A stretch of DNA of 64,000 nt from Olsenella sp. SW781 (GCF_012027725.1 NZ_SJOU01000004.1:62001-126000); one strand, 5' to 3'. Positions 17,305 through 26,307 are shown, counted from the stretch's first letter. Numbers and translations: made by a program. The notes: generated from the sequence alone by a model not told the origin.

Positions 17305-17378
17305 TTCAAAACCATGTAGCAACCGGGCTCCGGGGCGCTGAAACGGCAGATTGGTGCCTGTTGCTACATGGTTTTGAA
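17305..17378. repeat. Inverted repeat with 19-bp perfect arms
   Basis: The 19-base arm TTCAAAACCATGTAGCAAC at 17305-17323 is repeated exactly inverted at 17360-17378, with a 36-base GC-richer middle. It is AT-rich compared with its surroundings and lies between the integrase and the chromosomal alcohol dehydrogenase gene, near where the element should end. It could be a transcription terminator, a miniature mobile element or part of the attachment region. Confidence 0.6.
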
Positions 17379-17487
17379 GTAGATAAAAAATCTCACTTAT
17401 ATCTGAGACGGCTTCATCTGCTCCTTAGCTCGGGCACTCGGGGGCGTGTTACGATGCTCCAAAGCACACCCAGCCAAGGAGGGCCTC

Positions 17488-18546
17488 ATGAAGGCGCTGG
17501 TACATGACGGTTGTGGCAACATCGCGCTTCTCGACCGACCGCGCCCGCGGCTGGCGGAGCCCACGGACGCCATCGTGCGGGTGACGCGCTCGACCATCTG
17601 CACGAGTGACCTGCACATCATGCGCGGCGCCGTGCCGCGTGCCCAGCCTGACACGGTGCTCGGCCACGAGTTCGTGGGCGTGGTCGAGGAGGTGGGCCCG
17701 GGCGTGAGGTCCTTCTCGCCCGGCGACCGCGTGGCCGTGAACTGCGAGACCTTCTGCGGCGAGTGCTTCTTCTGCCGGCGCGGCTGGGTCAACAACTGCG
17801 AGCACGGCGGCTGGCTTCTGGGCTGCACCATTGACGGCTGCCAGGCCGAGTACGTGCGCGTTCCGTATGCGGACAACGCGTTCACGCGCATCCCGGACGG
17901 CGTCTCGGACGAGGACGCGCTCTTCCTGGGAGACATCCTGGCCACGGGTTGGTGGGGCGCGCGCCTGGCGGAGATCGAGCCCGGCTCAACCGTCGCGGTG
18001 ATTGGGGCGGGGCCGGTGGGGCTCACCACCATGATGTGCGCGCGACTGGCCAACCCGGCGCAGGTCATCGCCCTTGACGTGGACGAGCCACGCCTCGCCC
18101 TCGCGCGTGAGCGCGGCCTTGCGGACGCCGCCATCAACCCCGCCGAGAAGAACCTCGACGAGGTGGAGTCTCTCGTGCGCGCGCAGACCGGCGGTCGCGG
18201 CGCGGATGCCGTGATCGAGGCCGCGGGTGGCGACGACACCTTCGAGATGGCCTGGCGCCTCGCCCGGCCCAATGCCGTCGTGGTGATCTCCGCCATGTAC
18301 GAGTGCGACCAGACCCTGCCGCTGCCGCGCATGTACGGCAAGAACCTCACGTTCAAGACCGGGGGCGTTGACGCGAGCGGTCTCGACGAAGTGATGGCGC
18401 TCATTGCGGCGGGCAGGCTGGACACGAGCCTCCTCATCTCGCGTCGCTACCCGCTGAACGACATCCTGGACGCCTATCGCGCCTTTGAGGCTCGCGAGGA
18501 CGGCTGCCTCAAGGTCGTCATCACGCCGTGGGAGCCGCGGGGCTGA
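17488..18546 (+). CDS. Zinc-dependent medium-chain alcohol dehydrogenase
   Basis: A 352-residue MDR-family NAD(P)-dependent dehydrogenase. The start has an AAGGAGG site seven bases upstream. Catalytic-zinc ligands are suggested by the STICTSD cysteine, the GHEFVG His-Glu pair and a later LGDILATG aspartate. The structural-zinc lobe has a cysteine cluster, CETFCGECFFCRRGWVNNC. The Rossmann motif is GAGPVG near residue 172. The sequence resembles bacterial secondary-alcohol and butanediol dehydrogenases. It is monocistronic-looking, first among the chromosomal genes to the right of the mobile element. The exact substrate cannot be assigned. Confidence 0.8.
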   Translation: MKALVHDGCGNIALLDRPRPRLAEPTDAIVRVTRSTICTSDLHIMRGAVPRAQPDTVLGHEFVGVVEEVGPGVRSFSPGDRVAVNCETFCGECFFCRRGWVNNCEHGGWLLGCTIDGCQAEYVRVPYADNAFTRIPDGVSDEDALFLGDILATGWWGARLAEIEPGSTVAVIGAGPVGLTTMMCARLANPAQVIALDVDEPRLALARERGLADAAINPAEKNLDEVESLVRAQTGGRGADAVIEAAGGDDTFEMAWRLARPNAVVVISAMYECDQTLPLPRMYGKNLTFKTGGVDASGLDEVMALIAAGRLDTSLLISRRYPLNDILDAYRAFEAREDGCLKVVITPWEPRG

Positions 18547-18620
18547 CGTTCTTCTCGCCATGCCTCGCAAGGTACAATAGATGCAAGTATTCGCAGCGTG
18601 CGGCCTTGGAGATGAGCTCG

Positions 18621-19232
18621 ATGACCCCTGAGAACAAGCTCGGGATTACCAGTGACGTCGAGCTTGCCCGCGAGGAGGAGCGCCTGACCAAGCTCCGTGC
18701 CCTCGAGCTGTACGACATGGGGCTTCTCGACACCTTTGAGGTCGGGACCTTTGCCGGGCTCGCCAAGATTCACGGCTATCTGTTCCAGGACGTCTACGAG
18801 TTTGCTGGTGAGCCGCGCACGGTGAACATCTCCAAGGGCAGCTTTCGCTTTGCGTCCGTGATGTATCTGGGCTCGGCCCTCAGGGCAATCGACAAGATGC
18901 CTCAGTCCACGTTTGACCAGATTGTCGAGAAGTACGTGGAGATGAACGTTGCCCATCCCTTCCGTGAGGGCAACGGAAGGAGCGCGCGCATCTGGCTCGA
19001 CTGCATGCTCAAAAGTGAGCTTGGCGTGGTCGTCGATTGGAACCGGGTGGATCGGGAAGACTACCTGCTTGCCATGGAGCGGAGCCCCGTGCGCGATAGG
19101 GAGATAAAGTTCCTGCTTAATGAGGCGCTGACGGACGCAGTCGCCGACCGCCGGGTCTACATGAAGGGCATCGACGCCAGCTATCGCTACGAGGGGTATG
19201 CGACGTATTCCATGGACGAGCTCGACGGATAG
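18621..19232 (+). CDS. fic: Fic-domain AMP-transferase
   Basis: A 203-residue Fic protein with the full catalytic motif HPFREGNGRSAR near residue 115 and the flap region NISKGSFRFA upstream of it. Fic enzymes transfer AMP or related groups from nucleotides to target proteins. The ATG at 18621 has GGAG about nine bases upstream; the ATG at 18612 is too close to it. I do not see a separate small antitoxin gene or an obvious inhibitory (S/T)xxxE(G/N) motif before the core, so autoregulation is uncertain. It resembles stand-alone cell-filamentation-type Fic proteins common in gut bacteria. Confidence 0.82.
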   Translation: MTPENKLGITSDVELAREEERLTKLRALELYDMGLLDTFEVGTFAGLAKIHGYLFQDVYEFAGEPRTVNISKGSFRFASVMYLGSALRAIDKMPQSTFDQIVEKYVEMNVAHPFREGNGRSARIWLDCMLKSELGVVVDWNRVDREDYLLAMERSPVRDREIKFLLNEALTDAVADRRVYMKGIDASYRYEGYATYSMDELDG

Positions 19233-19234
19233 GC

Positions 19235-19341
19235 GGAAAAGGGGACAGGTTTTTTCTCTCAGGGAATTTGGGACAGGCCTTGGGCGTGAGCTCCAAGGCC
19301 TGTCCCAAATTCCCTGAGAGAAAAAACCTGTCCCCTTTTCC
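19235..19341. repeat. 107-bp palindrome, GGGGACAG family copy 1
   Basis: Two perfect arms of about 49 bases surround a loop of about nine bases. Each arm contains GGGGACAGG, a T-run followed by CTCTCAGG, and GGGACAGGCC in that order. It fills nearly the whole gap between the Fic and Tex genes. The same arm pattern, without gaps over 39 positions, recurs at 28376-28455 and 38506-38638. It could fold into a very stable hairpin. Confidence 0.9.
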
Positions 19342-19391
19342 AGTATGCTAGGTGACTCTTGCACGCACGCAACCACGGGAGCTGCAACCAC

Positions 19392-21551
19392 ATGGACCTT
19401 ATCGCCACGCTCGCAGAGGAGCTCGGCCTCAAGCCGGAGGCAGTCGACGCCGCCGTCAAGCTCATCGACGAGGGGAACACCATCCCCTTCATCGCGCGCT
19501 ACCGCAAGGAGGCTACGGGCGGCATGGACGACGTCGCCCTGCGCGCCCTTGACGAGCGCCTCTCCTACCTGCGCAACCTCGAGAAGCGCAAGCAGGACGT
19601 CCTTCTCCTCATCGACGCACAGGGCAAGCTCACGCCCGAGCTCGAGGCGGAAATCAAGGCCGCCACGCAGCTCCAGCGCGTCGAGGACCTCTACAAGCCC
19701 TATCGCAAGAAGCGCATGACGCGCGCGCAGAAGGCGCGCGAGGCGGGGCTCGAGCCGCTGGCGAACATGATCTTCATGCAGATGTCCACCAAGGGCTCCG
19801 CACTCGACGAGGCGGCGCGCTTCGTGACGCCGGAGGCGGCAGAGGCCGGCTTCGACACGCCGGAGAAGGCGCTCGCCGGAGCCCAGGACATCGTGGCGGA
19901 GGTCGTGGCCGAGGACGCCGAGAACGTGGCCGACCTGCGTGCCTTCACCGAGGCGACGGCGGACATCGTTTCCGTTGCCACGAACGCGGACGAGAAGACC
20001 CCCTATGAGCCGTACTACGACTTCTCCGAGCCCGCGGCCAAGATCCCCAACCACCGCGTGCTTGCCATCGACCGCGGCGAGCGCGAGGAGAAGCTCCGCG
20101 TGCGCGTCCGCGTGGACGAGGCCGCGGCGGTGGCGCGCCTCGGCGGGCGCTGGCCGCGCCGCCAGGGCGTCTTTGCGCCCGTCTTTGACGCCGCCATTGC
20201 GGATGGCTACAAGCGCCTGATGGCGCCCTCGCTCGAGCGCGAGGTCCGCGCGCGCCTTACCGTGCGCGCCCAGACGGACGCCATCAAGGTCTTTGCCAAG
20301 AACCTCGAGGGGCTGCTCTCGGCCCGCCCCGTGCGCGGCGCCCGCATCATCTCGCTCGACCCGGGCTACCGCACCGGCTGCAAGGTGGCGGTGCTGGACG
20401 AGACGGGCAAGCTGCTCGACCACGGCGTGGTCTATCCCACCAAGCCGCGCCACGACGTCGCGGGCACCAAGCGCGAGCTCAAGCGCCTTGCGGACAAGTA
20501 CGCGATCAACACCATCGTCATCGGCAACGGAACGGCCAGCCGCGAGACCGAGGAGGTCGTGTCCGAGTTCATCGCCGAGTCCGCGCCGGACCTGCGCTAC
20601 ACGATCGTCAACGAGGCGGGCGCCTCGGTCTACTCCGCCTCCGAGCTCGCGAGCCAGGAGTACCCGGACCTCGACGTCACCACGCGCGGCGCCATGAGCC
20701 TGGGCCGGCGCCTGCAGGACCCGCTCGCCGAGCTCGTGAAGATTCCGCCCCAGTCCATCGGCGTGGGCCAGTACCAGCACGACCTCGACCAGACGGAGCT
20801 CGCGCGCACACTGGGCTACGTGGTTGAGGACGTGGTCAACCGCGTGGGCGTGGACGTCAACACCGCGAGCGCGAGCCTTCTGGGCTACGTCTCCGGCATC
20901 ACGTCCTCCGTGGCCAAGAACATCGTGGCCTACCGAGAAGAGCACGGCGCCTTCACCGACCGCCGCGAGCTCAAGAAGGTCCCCCAGCTCGGCCCCAAGG
21001 CGTTCCAGAACGCGGCGGGCTTCCTGCGCATCACCGGCGGCAAGAACCCGCTCGACGCCACGGCCGTGCACCCGGAGAGCTACGACGTGGCCACGGCCCT
21101 GCTCGAGCGCGCGGGCGTGGGCGCGGACGAGCTCACGCGCGGCGGCGTGCCGGACATCGAGAAGCGCGTGGGCAGCGTTGCCGCGCTCGCGGGCGAGCTG
21201 GACTGCGGCGTGCTCACGCTGATCGACATCGTGGCCGAGCTCAAGAAGCCGGGCCGCGACCCGCGCGACGACGCCCCGGAGCCCGTGTTCAGCCGCGCCG
21301 CGCTCTCGATCGACGACCTCCAGCCCGGCATGGAGCTCACGGGTACCGTGCGCAACGTCGTGGACTTTGGCGCCTTCGTGGACGTGGGCGTGCACCAGGA
21401 CGGCCTCGTGCACATCTCCAAGCTGGCCAACCGCTTCGTCAAGCACCCGAGTGACGTCGTGGCGGTGGGGGACACGGTGAAGGTCTGGGTCGAGCGCGTG
21501 GACCGCGACCGCGGCAAGATCTCGCTTACCATGGTGCCAGGGAAGAAGTAG
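19392..21551 (+). CDS. tex: Tex-family S1 RNA-binding protein
   Basis: A 719-residue protein of standard Tex length. The N-terminal Tex helical domain (IPFIARYRKEATGGMDD near residue 28, RVEDLYKPYR near 95) is followed by a YqgF-like nuclease fold (SLDPGYRTGCKVAVLDE near 325), helix-hairpin-helix repeats (~490-560) and a C-terminal S1 domain (GMELTGTVRNVVDFGAFVDVG). Tex is a conserved transcription-associated RNA-binding factor. The ATG at 19392 with a GGGAG site fits the family start. It is followed by tRNA-Gln. Confidence 0.93.
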   Translation: MDLIATLAEELGLKPEAVDAAVKLIDEGNTIPFIARYRKEATGGMDDVALRALDERLSYLRNLEKRKQDVLLLIDAQGKLTPELEAEIKAATQLQRVEDLYKPYRKKRMTRAQKAREAGLEPLANMIFMQMSTKGSALDEAARFVTPEAAEAGFDTPEKALAGAQDIVAEVVAEDAENVADLRAFTEATADIVSVATNADEKTPYEPYYDFSEPAAKIPNHRVLAIDRGEREEKLRVRVRVDEAAAVARLGGRWPRRQGVFAPVFDAAIADGYKRLMAPSLEREVRARLTVRAQTDAIKVFAKNLEGLLSARPVRGARIISLDPGYRTGCKVAVLDETGKLLDHGVVYPTKPRHDVAGTKRELKRLADKYAINTIVIGNGTASRETEEVVSEFIAESAPDLRYTIVNEAGASVYSASELASQEYPDLDVTTRGAMSLGRRLQDPLAELVKIPPQSIGVGQYQHDLDQTELARTLGYVVEDVVNRVGVDVNTASASLLGYVSGITSSVAKNIVAYREEHGAFTDRRELKKVPQLGPKAFQNAAGFLRITGGKNPLDATAVHPESYDVATALLERAGVGADELTRGGVPDIEKRVGSVAALAGELDCGVLTLIDIVAELKKPGRDPRDDAPEPVFSRAALSIDDLQPGMELTGTVRNVVDFGAFVDVGVHQDGLVHISKLANRFVKHPSDVVAVGDTVKVWVERVDRDRGKISLTMVPGKK

Positions 21552-21602
21552 GCGCCGCCCCAGCGTCGGGACGCTGGATTTCTTGGTACAATGCGCAGGC
21601 AC

Positions 21603-21677
21603 AGGGGTATCGTCCAATGGTTAGGACAGTGGTTTTTGGTGCCATCAATGTGGGTTCGAATCCTACTACCCCTGCCA
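21603..21677 (+). tRNA. tRNA-Gln (anticodon TTG)
   Basis: A 75-base cloverleaf. The 7-bp acceptor stem AGGGGTA/TACCCCT is followed by discriminator G and an encoded CCA. The anticodon loop TTTTGGT gives anticodon TTG, reading CAA glutamine codons. The T arm contains the standard TTCGAAT. A strong terminator follows directly. Confidence 0.92.
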
Positions 21678-21685
21678 GGCTATCT

Positions 21686-21722
21686 GCGGCCCCGTCTCCC
21701 TATGGGAGGCGGGGCCGCTTTG
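21686..21722 (+). terminator. Terminator after tRNA-Gln
   Basis: A GC-rich hairpin with 15-base arms (GCGGCCCCGTCTCCC paired with its complement, loop TAT, one mismatch) followed by TTT, nine bases after the tRNA CCA. Confidence 0.8.
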
Positions 21723-21771
21723 TGGCGGGCGCGGTCCTGTGGCGGGCGCGGCTCCGCGGCGGGCGCGCTTC

Positions 21772-23106
21772 GGGTTATAGGACAAAAAGTGTGTCCGATC
21801 CATCCTCTTATCCGCAGGTAGATGCCGGAAAACAAGGTCCCAGAGTTGGTCCGCCCCAACTGCCCGCCTGGACAAAATGTGTGTCCGACCTTCCGCGAAC
21901 GACCAGCTAGACCATGCTAAAGCGGCCCGATAAGTTGGTCGTGAGGCGGTTCCTGCGGTGAAGACGAGATCCTGCCCCCTCTGCGGGGCGAAGATGAAGC
22001 GAAACGGCAAGACGAGCGCGGGGAGGACGCGGTGGAGGTGCACCTCCTGCGGGGCGAGCTCGGTCAGGAGGATCGACAGCGCGGCCAAGCTCCTGGCGCT
22101 CTTCCTGGGCTGGCTGCTCGGCCGCTCCAGGCAGGCGGACATGCCCGGCGGGGGCCGGACGTTCCGCAGGAAGACGGCCGCCTTCTGGGGGATCTGGCCG
22201 ATGCCGCCGAAGGTGGAGGCGCCCAGGAGGGTCGTCTACCTCGACGGCATACACCTCGGCAGGAGGGCCGTCGTGCTGATAGCCTCCGACGACGGGCACG
22301 CGCTCGGCTGGCACCTGTGCCGCGCCGAGAACAGCCGCGCCTGGTCGGCGCTGATGTCGCGCATCGCGGCGCCCGAGGTCGCCGCGTCGGACGGCGGCGA
22401 CGGCTTCGCCAAGGCGCTCGGGGAGACGTGGCCGGGCACCCGCCACCAGAGGTGCGCGTTCCACGCCTTCTGCCAGGTGAGGCGCTACACCACGAGGAGG
22501 CCCCGGACGCAGGCCGGGGCCGAGCTCTACGGGCTGGCGAGGGCGCTGCTCTCGGTCACGACCCTCAGGGAGGCGGACGGGTGGGTCCAGGCGCTGCTCG
22601 CGTGGTCCGAGCGCTGGGACTCGCTCCTGGCCGAGACGACCAGGGGCGAGGACGGCAGGGTGACGCTGGCCCACGAGAGGCTCGTGAAGGCCCGCCGCTC
22701 GCTCGCGCGCCTCGTCAACGCCGGGACGCTCTTCACCTACCTCGACCCCGGGCTGGTCCGGGACGGCCCGCTCCCCTCGACCAACAACCGGATCGAGGGA
22801 GGGGTGAACGCCCAGCTCAGGTCCATGCTCCGCGACCACAGGGGGCTGTCGGTCGAGAGGCGCATCAAGGCGATATTCTGGTGGTGCTACACGCACAGCC
22901 CGGACCCGCTGCCCGCCGCCGAGATCCTGCGCGTGATGCCCACGGACCGCTCGATCGCCGCGATCTACGAGCGCCTGGGCGAGCGCGAGAGGCTCGAGGG
23001 GACCATCCCGCAGTGGGGTGACGCCGTCGTCTGGTCCGAGCTCCACCATTCGGAGCCCTACCGGATGGACTGGGACTGATCGGACACACTTTTTGTCCTA
23101 TAAGCC
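21772..23106 (+). mobile_element. Complete IS256-family element, IS1249 group
   Basis: A 1335-bp insertion sequence. The terminal inverted repeats share TTATAGGACAAAAAGTGTG and continue to GTCCGATC (21775-21800 and 23078-23103, 26 bases perfect), with GGG/GGC at the very ends. Both flanks carry the 8-bp direct repeat CGCGCTTC (21764-21771 and 23107-23114), as expected for IS256-family target duplication. The transposase is intact, so the element could still be mobile. It landed between a tRNA terminator and a palindromic repeat. Confidence 0.9.
21958..23079 (+). CDS. IS1249-type transposase (IS256 family)
   Basis: A 373-residue mutator-type transposase starting at GTG. Residues 5-30 form a zinc ribbon (CPLCGAKM...WRCTSCGA). 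The DDE core includes VVYLDGIHLG (first Asp), ASDGGDGFAKAL (second Asp) and the C-terminal STNNRIEGGVNAQLR (Glu). This LPSTNNRIEGGVN-type end is characteristic of the IS1249 group. It shows no frameshift or stop. The stop codon overlaps the start of the right inverted repeat. Confidence 0.9.
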   Translation: MKTRSCPLCGAKMKRNGKTSAGRTRWRCTSCGASSVRRIDSAAKLLALFLGWLLGRSRQADMPGGGRTFRRKTAAFWGIWPMPPKVEAPRRVVYLDGIHLGRRAVVLIASDDGHALGWHLCRAENSRAWSALMSRIAAPEVAASDGGDGFAKALGETWPGTRHQRCAFHAFCQVRRYTTRRPRTQAGAELYGLARALLSVTTLREADGWVQALLAWSERWDSLLAETTRGEDGRVTLAHERLVKARRSLARLVNAGTLFTYLDPGLVRDGPLPSTNNRIEGGVNAQLRSMLRDHRGLSVERRIKAIFWWCYTHSPDPLPAAEILRVMPTDRSIAAIYERLGERERLEGTIPQWGDAVVWSELHHSEPYRMDWD

Positions 23107-23120
23107 CGCGCTTCATGGCA

Positions 23121-23182
23121 AGTGACTGGTTTTGGACGGACGCGCGCCCTCTGGCGGCCTCATCCGTTCAAAACCAGTCACT
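23121..23182. repeat. 62-bp palindrome, GTGAC...GTCAC family copy 1
   Basis: Arms AGTGACTGGTTTTGGACGGA and an inverted partner with three mismatches enclose a middle that includes GCCCTCTGGCGGCCTC. A second copy with the same arm ends and almost the same middle lies at 42974-43045. It sits seven bases right of the IS target duplication and before the stop of the next minus-strand gene. Confidence 0.8.
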
Positions 23183-23224
23183 CGGGCGGGGGTGCTGGCG
23201 GCTGGCCCCGTCACCCTTGTCGGG

Positions 23225-24145
23225 CTACGCGAGCTCCAGCCCGTCGAGGGCGGCGCAGATGGCGTCAAGGAGGATGACCGCGAAGGTCTGGGCGTCCCCG
23301 ACGGTGAAGGCGGAGGTGCCCACGGGGAGCTCGATGCGCGCCGTGGGGGGCGTGGCGTGCGAGCTCTGGACCGCGGTACGCAGGCGCGGCGGGAGCGTGT
23401 CGAAGTCGTCGAGCATGACGTTGCCGACGCCCGACGCCACGTTATCGGGCAGCGCGGAGGTGGAGAGGACGAGAAGCGCCTGAACGTCGGGACTCGCGCC
23501 CTCGGGCGAGCCGAGGAGCTCGATTCCGCACGAGTCGATCGTGGCGTGCGCGAGGTTCCAGATACGCCCCGCGACGTTGCGGGAGATCGGGTCCTCGGCG
23601 GTGATGGCGATGTGGGCGTTCTCGAGCACGCTCGCCGCGCGCGCAAAGCCCATGCCGCCCATCGGGTGGGGACCGTCGGCGGGCTTTCCCGCCCAGACGT
23701 GCCGGAGGCGCTCGATGGCGTCAAAGGTGTCGGGGAAGGCCATGCCGTCCGCGAGCACGCCGATGCTCTCCTGGAAGAGCTTCACCGCGGCCTCGGTGTG
23801 GACGCCGTAGGTCCCGTCCGGCTCGCCGCAGGAGAACCCGAGGATGTTGAGGCGCTCCTGGAGCTGGCGGACGTCGTTGCCGTGGAAGTTGGGAAGGCGC
23901 AGGTAGAGGGTTCGATCCCCGAGCTGGTAGCACTCGTCGACGAGCGAGGACCACGTCGCGGTGTCCACCTCGTCCCCGAGGGAGAGCCCGTGCTCGATGC
24001 GGAAGCGCGCGATGGCCGCGGAGGTCGAGGGACCGAACGAGCTGTGCTCCCGCTCGACGGCGTCGATTGCGTAGCCGAGCGACTCGAGCCGCTCCTGAAT
24101 GTCCTCGACGGCGACACCCGCCGCGCCTTGCCTAATAGCGTCCAT
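23225..24145 (-). CDS. Peptidoglycan-binding repeat protein
   Basis: A 306-residue protein with two PG_binding_1 repeats: residues ~8-60 (VEDIQERLESLGYAID...AAIARFRIEHGL) and ~82-135 (VRQLQERLNILGFSCGEPDG...AAVKLFQESIG). The C-terminal half has mixed alpha/beta features, no clear catalytic motif I can name, and no signal peptide. It follows the polyprenyl synthase gene by 36 bp on the same strand, so the two are probably cotranscribed. A role in cell-wall turnover is likely. Related proteins often pair such repeats with an amidase domain, but I cannot confirm one here. Confidence 0.6.
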   Translation of the reverse strand: MDAIRQGAAGVAVEDIQERLESLGYAIDAVEREHSSFGPSTSAAIARFRIEHGLSLGDEVDTATWSSLVDECYQLGDRTLYLRLPNFHGNDVRQLQERLNILGFSCGEPDGTYGVHTEAAVKLFQESIGVLADGMAFPDTFDAIERLRHVWAGKPADGPHPMGGMGFARAASVLENAHIAITAEDPISRNVAGRIWNLAHATIDSCGIELLGSPEGASPDVQALLVLSTSALPDNVASGVGNVMLDDFDTLPPRLRTAVQSSHATPPTARIELPVGTSAFTVGDAQTFAVILLDAICAALDGLELA

Positions 24146-24181
24146 CGCCTCTCCTCAAGCGAACATGGGATGGGGACGCGC

Positions 24182-25225
24182 CTAGCTGGCGCGCTCCACA
24201 AAGAAGTCTGACATAGAAAGTAGCAGGTCGCGAGCCTCAACCGTGATGTGACTCGCCTCGGCGAGCTCCCTCGCGCCCTCCTTGGCGCGCTCCGCCATCT
24301 GCCCCGCGAGCGTGCGGCAGTGCTCGATGCCGCCGCCCCGATCGATGAGCTCGACGGCCCGGGCAAGCTCGGCGGCATCGGTGGTGGAGCTGCCGAGAAG
24401 CGCCACGAGCTCCTCTCGGCCAACGTCATCGAGATGCTCGAGCGCCCACACCACGGCGAGCGTCCGCTTGCCCTCGGTGATGTCCGAGCGGAAGTCCTTC
24501 CCCTGGGCCTCGGCGTCTCCCACGAGGTTGAGCAGGTCATCGGCCAGCTGGAAGGCGACGCCGGCGGTGAGGCCCATCTCGAGCAGGCCGCGCGCCGCCT
24601 CCTCCGAGCCTCCGCTCACGAGCGCGCCCACGTAGAGCGGCACGGCGGCGGAGTACCACGAGGTCTTGCTCGTGACCATGTAGAGGTAGTCCTCGGAGGT
24701 GACGTCCCAGCGCGCGTCGCGAACCCAGCCGAGGTCGAGCGCCTGGCCCTCGAGCGTGTGACGCTCCATGCGCACCAGCTCGGAGAGCGCTCGAAGCCTT
24801 CGGTCCGCGGGGAGCGCCTCGTCGCGCAGGACCACCTCGAAGACCTGGGTGAGCGCCAGGTCGCCGGCGTTTATCGCCAGCCCCGTGCCCTCCACGCGGT
24901 GCAGGCACGGCTCGCCGCGGCGCAGCTCGCCCTCGTCCGCGATGTCGTCGTGGATGAGGGCCGCGCTCTGGAAGAGCTCGACGGCGACCGCGCACGAGAG
25001 CGCGTCCTCGGCCCGCCCGCCCACGGCCTCGGCGCCGAGAAGCGCGAGCACGGGCCGCACGCGCTTGCCGCCGCCTGCGGTGAAGCGGCGGAGCGGCGCG
25101 TAGAGATAGCGTGCGAGGTCGTCGGAGACGGGCCCGTCGGTGAGGGGCGCGTCCGCGGCGTCCGCGAGCGCGCGCTCGACGAGGGGCAGGCGCTCCCTCA
25201 GGTAGGTGACGAAGAGCTCTTCCAT
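24182..25225 (-). CDS. Polyprenyl diphosphate synthase
   Basis: A 347-residue trans-prenyltransferase. The first aspartate-rich motif is LIHDDIADEGELRRG near residue 90 and the second is FQLADDLLNLVGD near residue 230; GGGKRVRP near residue 52 binds the diphosphate. It condenses isopentenyl diphosphate with allylic diphosphates to give quinone side chains or lipid-carrier precursors; chain length is not predictable here. The ATG at 25225 is unusual: a double GAGAAGGAC word (25227-25244) abuts it in place of a spaced ribosome site. galE lies 26 bp upstream in the same direction. Confidence 0.88.
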   Translation of the reverse strand: MEELFVTYLRERLPLVERALADAADAPLTDGPVSDDLARYLYAPLRRFTAGGGKRVRPVLALLGAEAVGGRAEDALSCAVAVELFQSAALIHDDIADEGELRRGEPCLHRVEGTGLAINAGDLALTQVFEVVLRDEALPADRRLRALSELVRMERHTLEGQALDLGWVRDARWDVTSEDYLYMVTSKTSWYSAAVPLYVGALVSGGSEEAARGLLEMGLTAGVAFQLADDLLNLVGDAEAQGKDFRSDITEGKRTLAVVWALEHLDDVGREELVALLGSSTTDAAELARAVELIDRGGGIEHCRTLAGQMAERAKEGARELAEASHITVEARDLLLSMSDFFVERAS

Positions 25226-25251
25226 GGTCCTTCTCGTCCTTCTCGCCGGCG

Positions 25252-26307
25252 CTAGCCCTCGTAGCCGTCGGGGTTGTGGGACTGCCAGTTCCAGGAGTCG
25301 CGGCACATGTCCTCGATGTTGAACTTGGCCTCCCAGCCCATGAGGTCGCGGGCCTTGGAGCAGTCGGCGTAGTTGGCGGTGACGTCGCCGGGGCGGCGCG
25401 GGTCGACAACGTAGGGGATCTCGTGACCGCAGGCCTTGGAGAACGCCTTGATGATCTCGAGGACCGAGGTGCCCGTGCCGGTGCCGAGGTTGAAGACCTC
25501 GACGCCCGTGCGGCCGTTCATCCAGGCGAGCGCCGCGGCGTGGCCGGAGGCGAGGTCGCAGACGTGGATGTAGTCACGCACGCCGGTGCCGTCTGGCGTG
25601 TCGTAGTCGTCGCCGAAGACGTGCACGGCGTCGCGCTTGCCGATGGCGGTCTGCGCGACGTAGGGCACGAGGTTGTTGGGGATGCCCTTGGGGTCCTCGC
25701 CCATGAGGCCCGAGGGGTGCGCGCCGATGGGGTTGAAGTAGCGGAGAAGGACGACGTTCCACTCGGGGTCGGCCGTGTGGAGGTCCGTGAGGATCTGCTC
25801 GATCATCCACTTGGTCCAGCCGTAGGGGTTGGTGGCCGGCTTCTTGGGGCTCTCCTCGGTGAGCGGCAGGGAGTCCGGGTCGCCGTAGACGGTGGCGGAG
25901 CTGGAGAAGATGATGGACTTGCAGCCGTGCTCGCGCATGACGTCGACGAGCGTGAGCGTGTTGCCGATGTTGTTGGCGTAGTACTCGATGGGCTTGGATA
26001 CGGACTCGCCCACGGCCTTGTAGCCGGCGAAGTGGATTACGCGGCTCGGGCGGTGCTCGTCGAAGATCTTGGCGAGCGCGGCGCGGTCGTTGACGTCGGC
26101 CTCGTAGAAGGTGAGGTTGGCCGCGGCCGGCTCCCCGACGATGGTCTTGATCCGGTCCATGACCTTGGCGGACGCGTTGGAGAGGTCGTCGACGATAACG
26201 ACCTGGTAGCCGCGCGTAAGCAGCTCGACGACCGTGTGGCTGCCGATGAAGCCGGCTCCGCCGGTGACGAGCACGCAGGTGTCCTGGGGCGCGATCTTCT
26301 CGCTCAT
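25252..26307 (-). CDS. galE: UDP-glucose 4-epimerase
   Basis: A 351-residue SDR enzyme that interconverts UDP-glucose and UDP-galactose using bound NAD. The N-terminal motif TGGAGFIGSH binds the cofactor. The catalytic Ser/Tyr/Lys are in SSSATVYG and NPYGWTK, and the substrate-binding LRYFNPIGAHPSG segment is typical of GalE. The length matches the family. The start codon has an AAAGGAC-type site upstream. It is followed 26 bp later by the polyprenyl synthase gene. Confidence 0.93.
   Translation of the reverse strand: MSEKIAPQDTCVLVTGGAGFIGSHTVVELLTRGYQVVIVDDLSNASAKVMDRIKTIVGEPAAANLTFYEADVNDRAALAKIFDEHRPSRVIHFAGYKAVGESVSKPIEYYANNIGNTLTLVDVMREHGCKSIIFSSSATVYGDPDSLPLTEESPKKPATNPYGWTKWMIEQILTDLHTADPEWNVVLLRYFNPIGAHPSGLMGEDPKGIPNNLVPYVAQTAIGKRDAVHVFGDDYDTPDGTGVRDYIHVCDLASGHAAALAWMNGRTGVEVFNLGTGTGTSVLEIIKAFSKACGHEIPYVVDPRRPGDVTANYADCSKARDLMGWEAKFNIEDMCRDSWNWQSHNPDGYEG

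Noticed and set aside
18474-21617. A 1047-codon open frame antisense to the Fic and Tex genes
   Set aside because: High-GC antisense shadow. It is His/Arg/Leu/Val-rich with no domain, and the opposite strand carries Fic and Tex with full motifs.
15740-21677. tRNA-Gln as the integration target of the element
   Set aside because: The tRNA lies about 4.7 kb from the integrase with housekeeping genes between. No duplicated tRNA 3' end was seen near the integrase.
25227-25244. GAGAAGGAC words read simply as Shine-Dalgarno sites
   Set aside because: They touch the start codon instead of lying 5-9 bases away, and the same word is common far from starts and on the opposite strand. AAGGA content may still help ribosome binding at this one gene.
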